Shown here piece by piece: positions 45,080 through 57,000 of a DNA stretch of 64,000 bases. Location: NCBI GenBank assembly GCA_006384855.1, contig VCJN01000074.1, positions 1 through 64,000 on the forward strand, in the 5' to 3' direction. The notes beneath the pieces were generated by a model. That model worked only from the letters and a program-made list of their open reading frames with translations. It searched no databases and had not been told where the DNA came from. Made by a program: the position numbers and the translations under genes. How positions within the stretch are numbered: position 1 is the first letter of the stretch; every line of letters begins with the position of its first letter. Origin of the DNA: Tetraselmis striata (lineage: Eukaryota > Chlorophyta > Chlorodendrophyceae > Chlorodendrales > Chlorodendraceae).

Positions 45080-48000
45080 TCAGCGCACGAGCTCGTCCGG
45101 CTGCGCCGGCGGCTCCGCAGCGCCGTTGGTGGCCACCGGCACGCTTGGCTCCCCGCCGGACTTCTTCCGGTTCATCTTGCGCACGACGCGCAGCGCCCTG
45201 TCGAGCTCGCTCTCCCCCTTGCGTGCCGGAGCCGGCTTCTCGTCGCCCGCGGGGGACCCCGCAGGCGGCTGCTGCGGCGTTGAGGGCGGGGGCGGCTCTT
45301 CAATGGACGCTGCGCCGGCCGCGGCGCCCCGCCGCCGCTTTGGCATGCTCCGCGCCAGCTGCATCGCCATCGCCATCTCGTTGCGCGTCCGGTCCGTGCC
45401 CTGCTTCGTGTCGGCAGCCGCGGCGCCCTCCTCCGGCACATCAACCACATCCTCCCTGCGGTCGATGGTGATCTGGCGGGGCGGGAGCGGGGGCGGGGGG
45501 AGATGGAAGGAGTTAGCGCGCAGCCAATTCCAAGCCCAGCGTAGCTATCAACTAGACGCTCGTCAGTCCCGAGGGCGCGGCCCCCCGCTGGGCTCAGGCT
45601 CTCCCGTGTCATCATCGTGAAAGGTTTGCGCTGAGAAAGTTGCGGGGATGACCGCCAGCATCATGCTGGCCCCCTTCTAGAGGCTAGCCAAGGCTGCGGC
45701 GCGGCCAGGCTGCACCTGCCGACCTATCCCTGCCATGCCGCGCTGTCCAGCTAGCGGCTGACCGGGCACCCGGTCAGCATTCTGTATTGCACCTTTTTGT
45801 AACATCTTTTCTACTGCAGTGTGCTGCAGAATGGAAGGGCGAAGGGGAGGGGGGGGGGAGGGGGGGGGGGGGGGGGGGGCTCCTGTCAGCTGTCCCTAAA
45901 ACAAAAAAAAACGGTGTGGCGACAGGTTGTGTATACCCTAACACCAAACTAGCCGTTTGTAGCAATGCCACTCTAAGTTAAAACACAGCATCATGACATA
46001 CTGTATTGCCGTGTGCTGCTAAAACACCTTTTGACTGCGTATTAGATTTCTTCTATCATTATTAGATTGTACTTTTGAATTCCGACTAACGCCGCCAAAA
46101 CAGGATAAAAGAACCCAAGCCTCCGCCACCGCGTGCACACCATGGCGGGTGGATAATTCGCACTATACTACTAGGCGATGAGGGAAGTGCCCATAGCCGG
46201 CTGGCCGTGCAGTGCGAGGAACGCCGCAGGGTGCAGGGCTGCAGGGCCACACCAGCTTCAACTGCCGGTTGCTCCACGCCACCTTCTTCTGCCGCATCTC
46301 CCCCTGTTCATTATCAACACAGCATGACAAGGGACAGCGTCAGTATGCCTTACCAACCCTGCCGCCCTTCCTTCTCCCGCACGCTTTGGCCGGCAAGGTA
46401 GCCCCAACGCTACGCGTGGGCGGCGCACGTGGGGAGACATGTCAGCCCGGGGCGCACCGAGGGGTTGATGACCACGTCCAGCTCCCGCTCCGCACTGCTG
46501 GTGAGCTCGATGTACCCGACCAGCAGCTCCCGGGAGTCATGCACGCGCTCCATCAGCGCCCAGTAGCTCAGGCTCTCTCCCTGAGAAGCGCGCATCAGGC
46601 AGGCTCAGTACCTCAGGGGCAAAAGCGCCGCGATGCCCTAACCGCTGACCGGATTGAGCTGCTGCGGCGGGACAGCGGCAAGCAGCGCTGCCGACTCACC
46701 GGGGCGACGAAGATGGAGGGGTCTTGCAGCTCCACAATGTTGGTTTGGGCTGCCGCTGCGGTAGCGCGGCGCAGTCAGAGGGAGGGAGGGGGGGGGGCAA
46801 GGTGTCAGCCGGGGACAGGGACTGGTGGGGCGGACGGGGGGGCGCTCTGGGCGGCTGATTGGCAGCGCTCGCGGCGGCGGCGGCGCAGATGGGGGGGGGG
46901 GGGGGGGGACCTGCGAGAATGGGCACAATCTTGGGCTCGAAGGCGATGTGCGCCAGCAGGGAGGCCGCGAAAGTCCTTGCGGTTGAAGGTGAAGCCGAGC
47001 GGCAACATCAGCGGGTTCTCGAAGCGTGTCGTCCCCTCCAAAGACACCTGGCGAGCAGGCAAGCGAAACGCACAGGATCATGTGACACGGAGCCAGACAC
47101 ACCCGCGCATGTCAAGAGCCGACTTTGCTGTGCATTGGGTGCAAGGTTCCAATGGAACCGCCAGCACCACGACCATTGAGCTCGCGGCACAGTACGCAGC
47201 ATGCCACCTGCCTTTTCTGTGATGACCTTCACCGCGTTCTTTCTGTCTTTCTTCGCCAGCAGCATGTTGAGCGTGACGTGTGTCGTCATCACCAGCGCGT
47301 CCATGCGCAGCATGTCCGAATAGCTGCGCGAGTCGATGCCGTTGCTGGGGTCTAGGTCGGCGTCCATCCACTGCTTGTCGCACAGGATGATGACGGTGTT
47401 GTACTCCTCCAGAGGGATCTCCTGCATCTGGGCGGCGTTGAGGGGGTCGCCATGCAGGTAGTCCAGCGACACCCGCTGCAGCCGGCTTGTGATGCCGCGC
47501 AGGAACGAGTTGCGCAGCCCGGGCGGCGGCGCATCAGGGCCATCCTCCTCTTCGTACTCCGCCAGGTGCTGGTTGAACAGCGTGATCTCGGTGCCCCGTG
47601 GCATGGCAGCCTGGAACACAGCCATGCCAGCAACATGAGGAATGCGGACGGGCCAACAAACTTTCAGAGTGGGGAGCATGTGAGCCACTCAGCTGCGTGG
47701 CGCTGTCGCACGCCGCGAGAAGCCCATGGGATAGGTATACCTAAGCTGTTCCACCATTATCTCAATTGTTGTCACTACCAGCACCATAACAGTCTTGTTA
47801 TTCTCCGTATTTAAGGATTACTCATTGTTTGGGGGTTTAAAATTTATTCACATCTTATAACCAATAAAAAACTGCGCACTTGCTGACACTGTACGGGTGC
47901 CGACGCACCTATTAACTCCCATTATTAGGAGCTTCAAATCGGACTTGCTAACAACCTGTTAAGAGCACTTCGCTACATGGTTGCGCAACCGCTGCGTTTG

Positions 48001-51000
48001 CGTTTGACCTCTGGCAAGCAGGGCGGCGCAGGTTCTCATTCGTAGCAGTGCTCTGATAGTTAAACCGCATCGGCCCCTGCAGTTCCTCAGGCATATGAGT
48101 GCGGGGTACTTCTGCTTGCACTGATGATGCGTTTGCTGCCACTATAAAAATGGGCGATTTTCTCATACCACCGTACTATTACCTCTTCCAGCGATGCACT
48201 CGTCCTCGTCCTTCCTACAGGTGCCGACGCGGTGGTGAGAACACTGCGAATAAGGATAACATGCCCTGCCTGCCAAAAGGCATATTTACACGAAATATCA
48301 ACTATGGCGGAACTACCGCAACTGTTTGTATAATACGTTGCATGCAAGCCCCATTCGGGGCATGTAGCAAGGGTTCTTATTGTAGTCGCTGTGGGTGCGT
48401 GGCACCCGTACTCGTGTGAAATACTAAGGCGCAAGTACCACATCCACCGCTAAAAGTAGTACAGTTATTGGAGATCGCCACAAACCGCTTAAAAGCGGCA
48501 TACGCGAGGCGGGACGGATGAAGGATGCGCGCCCGGCTGAGACGAATACGGGCCACCTATGCGCGTGTGCGCGAGGGCAAACCCTGGCCGCGCTGTGCAG
48601 CTTTGGCAACGAGCCCTGTGTTTAGGGCTACCTGTTTATCCGATTACGCGAAAGAAACGTATACAACAGCAGCAGCATTTACACAAGTCTGGCAAGAAAA
48701 CCCGTACTCGTACTGCTCGGGCGGTGTGGGGAATTTACTATAAACTGCTAACTAGGACTTACTGCTTATATCAGGATTCAACAAAGTGATGCTGCTAAGG
48801 ATTACGATTTTTTATATAATGATGCCCTCTACCCGCTTACACCTCGATGCAAGGTTCCTCTCTCCGCCAGAGGGACTACTCTGCCTCTCTCCTAAACTCA
48901 TTCTGCAGTCGTCTCTATTATAATCCTTGCCGTATCAGTACTGCTTGTACAAGTATTCGAATTTGAGGATGATCCATCGATTCGATTTATACAGGCGGTA
49001 TTAGGCAGGTCCGATTTAATTGTATGTTTTAGAACCCCCCCCCCCCCCCCCTCTGTTTCCAACCCCCCCCCCCCCCCCCCCCCCCCCCTACTTTATTTAT
49101 GTTGATCTCACAGTACTTAGTAAAACATGCCCAAAGTTGCATAATAACTACCACTGGCATGACTTTTTTTAATGGTTTCAATGCATGGCTGTGTGCGGGA
49201 GGGTGTTTCCTCCCATATGCAAGCATAAAATGGAGAGGGGGTGGGGCACTTTTTGGAACCATCACCACATTACAGTCAGCATCCTGACAAACCAACCATA
49301 CGGTGGCCTATCCACCCCTCCATGTAGTGCTATGATGCTGCTAAGCTGCTGTATGCCTGGCCTGGATAGTAAAGACTTTCCGTGCGTTCTCTAGACGCTA
49401 TCCACGTAACCAACACAGTATATTCACGTCGGTCAGGTGCGGTCTGAGCCCCCAGCCGCTCATGCACCGCTCCCAGGTGCCAAGTACTGCTCAACTGTGA
49501 ACATAAAGTTGAGGCCACTTACGAAGTGACCCCCCCCCCCTCCCCCCCCCTCCCCCCCCCCCTCCTGTTTCTCCGGAAAGTAGAGCACTAAACCAATACT
49601 AAGTCGGACCATGCCTTATCCGAGCACCTGTCCCGGTATGAGTACGAGCAGATACAGCCCCGTGATATACTAGTAATCACAACGTATTCAAACCGCCGGT
49701 TCCCACCGCGCGCGGAGCGCGCGTGACTGCACGATCGATGATGACGGTATGCGCTGGCAGAGGCAGGCGTTTATGCTGAGGGTTTACATCGCTGTACGTG
49801 TGCCGGGAATTCGCGATATATAATCGTAGATGTCGCGGAAGCTAGCGATCGGGCCAATCATGTCTAGCAGTGTAGAGACATATCAGCAGCGCATCGCAGT
49901 TTCGTTGGCCCCAGGAAATCAGATATTCTGTCAGATTCTGCCACGCTTCTCCGGTGAATCAATCATTAGGATGCGGAGAGAAGGCGTGATACACACGCGT
50001 CTAGACCTCCCGAATCGAAGTCAACCGCCCATCAGCGGCGTATCATCGGCCCGTCGGCGCGCGGCGGGTATCTCAGTCATTGCTGCTCGGTATCGATATG
50101 ATACTGTACGTCTACGACAATAGGTTTACGTCTGTGATTTGCCGAGTCGAGGATATGGTCTAGAATTGAAATATTGGTCTTATGTACTGAACCGATGTAC
50201 AAGTAGATGATAGATCTCTAAGGATTACATGGCGTCCAGGAAAGCTACCCGTACTCTGTCACTACACAGTACCTGTACCCATATCTGCATGTAGGTCGCT
50301 TTGATATCTCCATATATATACAGTACCTGTATTAAATGCAATTACACCGTCATATACCGCGCGCAAGATACACGTAGCTGTCGTATTTAATCATATATAT
50401 ATTCCAACCTGTAGTCGCTAATTACTTGCTCGTACTGGTACATCAATGTTGCTCGACGACTGCGCATCGTCTCTGTCGGTACGAGTGCGCTGCGGGGGGG
50501 TGTCACGTGATAGATAGTCGCTAGGCGTTCCCGCTGTGCCCCTGATTGGCCGCCGATGCGGGGAGTCGCTATAAATGGGACAACGGAAAATTAAGACAAC
50601 GGTCGTACTGGTACGAGTACTCAAATTGATACCGCGATCGTATAATCGTGTATTTATTCGCACTTCGTCCAGCTTCGCCATAGTGGCAACTTTGTTCCGT
50701 GCAAACAGGAGAGCGATACCTACATATCAATAATTGATGAGCAGCAGACTTCAGGACTTCGGATACTTTCGAAATTAAACAATATCCCTAGGCCGAATCT
50801 TGCTGTCCGGATCGAGCGGCGGCGATGGAATCATAGATCTGGGATGGATAAATACGGGGCGTCACCCGCGAGGTCGCGAGAGAGACAACAGCTCCCCCGC
50901 TGCTACCATTGAAACACCGTAGCTCTGCGATCGCACGGATGCCAACTCAGACCTACGGACTCGGCTGGAACGAACTGAACGACCGACGCACTGGCGCTCT

Positions 51001-54000
51001 TCACCTCGCACGCGAAACAGCAAGTTGTCATCCGTTCTCTACAACACTGTGTCCGCAGTCGCTGGACCGCTGCCGTCGCTCGGGCGTCCAAACGCTGCGA
51101 ACCCTGAACGCCCCGTTTCTTGCCACTCGTTCGGACGCTTTAATCGCGCTGGCATCGTGCCACCTGGCGACCAAGGCCCAAAAGCGCGGCTTTGCGAGCC
51201 GACTCGCGCAAATCAGCCTGCCGATCGAGTGAAGGTCGCGACGCGGCGAGCCTTGGGGCTTGCGTTCAGAGATAGATAGGGGTCCGGCCGCCATGCCAGG
51301 CCCTGCAGCGGCGAGGGTTGGCATCGGAGCGGCGCCGAGCCACGCCGTCCGCGGCAGGCGAGCCAGACCAATAGCGGTGGTGGTGGCCAGGCAGACGCCG
51401 TCGCGGAGGCACCCCAGGGACGTGGGCATTGCGCGGCGTATAGGCGGTAATACTGCTGTGAGCGCTGCGGCGCCCCGTTCGACCTTTGCGCCGCCCTCAC
51501 GGGTGGTCGAGGCGGCCGAGGCGGAAGCGGAGGTCAAGGGCGGGCAGTGCCCCGTCTCGGCGCTGCTCGGGCGGACGCCGCGGGCGGCAGGGGGCACCGC
51601 GCCGCCTGCTGGTGCACCCGTCCGCACACCAGGCCCGCCGGCACTGAGCCTCGCCTCCCTGTTGGATGTCAGCAAAATCCTGGCGTTCGGCATCCAGGAG
51701 GCCATGCTGCAGTACTTCGATAAATACGGCCCAGTGTGCCGGTGAGCAATCCACAGCCCCATAATCCCTACCGCCAATGCCTTATCAAGAGGCAAGGGGG
51801 GGGGATATTAGTTTCACACTCACACTCACACTCACACACACACACACACACACACACCTATACGGCGATACGTACATATGTCTTGATAGGGACAGCCCTG
51901 ACAAGACCATACTTCCTGCTGCGGGTATTCACACCCACATACATGTGGGTATATAAATACGATATATTATGCGAAGAATTTTCAGCAAATCAAGAGTGCG
52001 CTTGACTATTGGTGCCTGATGTCATGCTGCCATCCCTGACCACCTAGATTCGCAAACCCGGTGGACCTCAACGGCGCCGCGGGCTGGCTGATGGTGAACA
52101 GCCCGGACGACATCGAGCACGTGTGCGCGCAAAACGTGAAGAACTACACCGACCGCTACCTCCCGGACATCTACAAGTGGGTGACCGCCGAGAAGGGGAT
52201 CCTGGGCTCGCAGGGAAGCTACAACCGCAAGCACCGCCGCCTGTGCCAGCCGACCTTCCGTCGACCTGCACTCCTGGAAGGCTTTAGCGACGTCATTGCC
52301 GCAAGGCGAGTCGCCGCCCAGGGGCCTCTGGGCCGATCCTGCCTTCTACATAATAGTCACCTGGGGCACGCGGTCTAACGGGTGGAAATTTCTTGCCCTG
52401 CAGGGCGGGGCGGCTCGCGGATCTGTACGGCGCACAAGAGGGCAAGTTCGAGGTGGACATGGCGCTGCAGATGCAGCGCCTCACGCTGGATATCATTGGA
52501 GAGGTGGCGTTCAGCTACGACTTCCAGCAGGTGGATCAGATTGAGAGGTACGCCGCAGAATGGCTGAGCGCTGCTCTGCCCAGAAGCATCGTGTTCTGGG
52601 GGTTGGACTTAGTGGATGGGGTGTGCATGCTTCGGCGCAGTGAGCTTAAGGCCGCAGGCGCGCGCCCGGGAAGGGGGCAGGATAAACTGCTGGACGCGGT
52701 GAACCGCTTCGGCGAGGTGATGGCGGACGTGTTCATAACGCCAATGCCGCTGCTCAAGGCGATGGACCGGGTGGGGCTGCCGGCGCTGCGCGACCTGCGC
52801 GGCTCGCTAGACGTCATCCGCGCCGTCATGCTGGATATCATCCGCGAGCGCCGGCGGCAGCTGCGGGCCGACCCGGGCGCGGAGTACGGCGACCTCCTGG
52901 GGCAGCTGCTGTGCGCGGAGGACGAGGACGGGCACCGCGCGACGGACGAGGAGGTATGGCACGACGTGCACGACATCATGGGCGCCGGCCACGAAACGAC
53001 TGCCACCACAGCCGCCGCCACCATCTACTGCGTGGCTGCGCACCCCGAGGTGGACCGCCTGGTGGCGCAGGAGCTGGCGGACCTGGGCGGCGCGCCCCCG
53101 AGCTACGCAGACCTCGAGCGCCTGCCCTACCTCAACCAGGTCGTGAAGGAGGTGCTTCGCATGTACCCCCCGATCCCGCTGTTCCCACGCCAGGCCGCGG
53201 AAGCCGACCAGCTGCCGAGCGGGCACGCGGTGCAGGCCGGGGACGTGGTGTTCATGAGCTCCTACACCCTGGGGCGCGACCCCACGCTGTGGGAGGATCC
53301 CATGGAGTTCCGCCCCGAGCGCTTTGCGCCCGAGGCGGACGCAACACGCCACATGTACCAGTGGCTGCCCTTTGGCGCGGGCCCCCGAATGTGCCTAGGC
53401 GCCGGCTTCGCGCAGATGAGCGTGGTGCTCATGGCCGCCCACCTCCTGCAGCACTTCCGCTTCCGTCCCATAAACCCCGACACCCTGACGCTGCCCATCG
53501 ACTACGACATCACCCTGAACTTCGGCCCAACCAACGGCCTCAAGATGGCAGTGGAGCGGCGGTGAGCGGATGCGAAACCAGCCCTGGGTCGCAGGTGTAT
53601 TCTGTATAATGTACCCTACTTCGGGCTGTTGAGGTCCTGATCCACAAACACGCTTCCCAACGATCATGGCCAGAGTAGAACGTGCCTACCCCTCCCCCCA
53701 CCCCCCCACACACACACCCTTCGTCCAGCTGCTATAGCTGTGGACTGATTGTAAACTATCTATACATTCGAAGCGAGATTCGTGACCGGTCTACCAATTT
53801 GCTGCATGTCTAGAGGTGTGTTTTTTGGGGCGGGGGGCGGGGGGGGGGGGGGGGGGGACTCACGAGACCCTCGTCCATCTCCATGATGGCGCCTGTCATA
53901 AAGTCATCCTCTGCCCAGCCGATGATGAGCACCTTGACCTGCAGGCACACACCCCAGCAGCATGTGTGACCACCGGAAGACACCTAACACCCTGCATGAT

Positions 54001-57000
54001 ACCCTGCATGCGCAAGGACAGCAAGCAACACCGTGCCTTTTCCGTCTTTCGGATCTTCTGGTCCTCCGCCGTGCCGATCATGGAGAACTCCAGCCCGTCC
54101 TCATACATGCTGTCCGTCATCATGGACAGCGGCAGTCCCGTGTCTTCATCAGCGCCATCCTCCACCGCGGCTTCATCATCTTCATCCATGCTCCAGCTGC
54201 TGCATTCCAAAACGTCAATGAACAAGCAAATGTTTTACACAGGGGGGGGGGGGGGGGGTAGACAGCGCATGGGCTGTCCACCTGCAATGGCAGCGCACCT
54301 GGGGTCAATGTTGGTCAGGATTTCACTGACTATCCCTGGGATGAGATCCGAGCTGGACGGCCCGCTAGCTCCATTCCCAGAGCTCGACTTGCTTAGTGCC
54401 TCAGACAGGTCGTCGTCCGTCGAATCATAAGCATCTGAATTCATGTACTTGAAGTACTCCTCATCAAACGCATCCACCGTCATGCCTGGCATTGCACCAA
54501 AGTGGCGGGAAAGGGAGCGCGGGGGGGCATCAGACGAGGCGGGTGAGGATTAGACTCTTGGTGGAACGGTGGCCATAAGCGACAGGAACGCCAGGCCTGG
54601 GGTGTTGTATAATCCAGCGAAGCGTCGATTTTTCGGCGGTGAGCTTTATTGCCGTACGGGTACCCGTATGTATAGTGCAGCGGATTGGGCCTATAGGTGC
54701 ATGACTGAAGCGCTTATCTACTGGCATGTACTACTAAGTACTGTAATCCACCCACCCACCCGCCCACCCGCCCACCCCCCCACGGTCCTTAATTACACAG
54801 CCGTCCGATTAGGATCTCACGGCTGGGATGTACTGGTACTGGTACTCGCTACTCGCTGCTGGTAATGGAAAACAAATTAAAAACCTCTGGTACCCTGTCG
54901 CGACGACTTCAAAGCGCTGGCCGCAATGCGAACGCTCGCTGCTGGTATAATCCTTACTGGTGTGAATTACAAAAAGGGCTGTTCCCCAAATTAGAAAATC
55001 AACACAGCAAGCCGCCGGCAGAACTGCTGGTACTGGTGTGAATTACAAAAAGGACATTGGTACTGGTACTCGCTAACGACTACTCGCTGCTGGTATTAAT
55101 GGAAAAAAACCTCTGGTACTTCAAAGCGCTGGCAATGCAATACATGGAACTGCTGGCAACCTTTCATAGTTGCTGTTAGTTCTGTTGTAGTGCGCTTTTG
55201 TGAAAGCCCTGATGTAATATATTACTGGAACTGTAGGCCAGTGACATAGAACCCGTTCTTTTAAAATTTTCTGAAAAATCGACGCATCGCTGATTCAACT
55301 GTCAAGTTACTTCATATATATCATATGGGCAGGTCCGTACCAAATGGCGATTCTGTCTCAAACACAGCGAGCCGATCCTCAAATGAACCACGGGATACGA
55401 CGTCCACCCAGGCGCTTGTCATGTCCGGACGCACCGGGACCGGGGAGAGGCCTGGAGACAGCGCCGAATTGGGGCACAGTGAGGCATACGTCCTGCTTCA
55501 GGCGGCAGCTGGGCCCAACAGGAGCAGATACCCGCGGCTGAACCGAAGGCACTCACTTGAAGTTGTCCCAGGAAGAGTCTATTCCCTTCATGAACATTAT
55601 CTCGTCGCCCGGCTTGACCTGTACATGGTACCCGGTTGTCAGGGCCCCGTGTGGCATGTGGCAGCGCGACGCTGTGTTTTGGAGGGCCGCTTCGAAGGGC
55701 TCACCACCGCATCCACGGGGTCCCACTTGCACGTCTTGCACGCGACGTTCAGCAGCCCCACCACCGTTGCGTCCGGAAAGAAAAACTTGAGGTCTCTGTA
55801 CCTCACCCCCGTCAGCTCTGGGAAGCACTTCACCATCTGCTGCCCGCTGCCCATGAAGTCGCACTGCGCGGCTGTGATGAACCCACTCACAGGCCGCTGC
55901 GCCAGGCCAGCCAACCTGGACAGGGGAGAATTCCCGGAGTATACAGGGTTGAGATGTGGTATCCATGCCAGACAATCACCTTGCGCAACCCAGGCCATTC
56001 TGGCAGACACTGTGACAATTGTACGGCGTGGGTGATGGCCATGCTCTTCCCGGGTACGGGCGCTTACCTGATGTTGTTCAAATTGTATGTTGACAGAGGA
56101 ATGACAAACTCCGAGCAAGCCTGCCGCAGCTAGGGCGTTGGGAGGTTTGAGAGGAAGGGAGGGAGGGGGATTCAGCATCCCTGAAGAGGCCGGGTTTCCA
56201 GAGCAATGTGAGTTAAGTTATGCTGGGCATATCCGCAGCGGCGCGCCCACCAGCTGGGCGGAGGCGCCGGTCTTGAGCTCCACCACAATCATCCCGCGCA
56301 CGGCGGCCTCCTCCTTAGAGAACATCTCATCCAGGAACACGGCTGTCCTCAGCGCCTGCGCGTCCGCTTCGTGGGCAGCGCGCGATGCGTCGCTCACGAT
56401 GATGGTGCTTCTGGCTGTCTTGGCTGCCACCATTTCCAGATATTCCGGGATCATCGGTGGGCCCTAGGGGGCGAGCGGGAAGAGAAGTGGCGGGGGGGGG
56501 GGGGGGGGGGAGGCAGGAAGCTGAATGTACGCTCCCAGGTCAATGTGTGCTGCAGGGGCAGTGCTGCAATGTTTGACGCCAAGCAACAAAGAGAGGGATG
56601 GCCCATGCCTGGCGGAAGATGATCTTGGAGCCATGGCGGTCTACCTCTGGGACGACTCTCTCGTAAAGGGCCTCCATTTCCAGCTTGGGCTTGTCACAGA
56701 GGACCACGATGCGGATGCCCCCTTCGTAGCGGTACGCAGCGCACGTCTGCAGCGCATGTGTGGGAGTTGGCGGGGGTTGGGAGGAAGGGACATGGGCACT
56801 GGCGTTCTGTCGGCAAGTGCCACCCTTGGTAAATAATAAATGCTAAAGCAAAGGAGGCCACGCACCTCCTTCAGGATTCTGGCCACAGCATTCCTGCACA
56901 GCGCGGATTCCATCCATGACAACACAAGCACGTGGCCCTTCTCGTACTGCATGCCAATGGCCGTGACACGGTCAGTGAGCGCAGTTACACGAGGCCCCGG

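Noticed and set aside
52911-53609. 232-codon frame overlapping the P450 third exon
   Set aside because: Shadow of the P450 frame; the haem-binding and E-x-x-R motifs are in the other frame.
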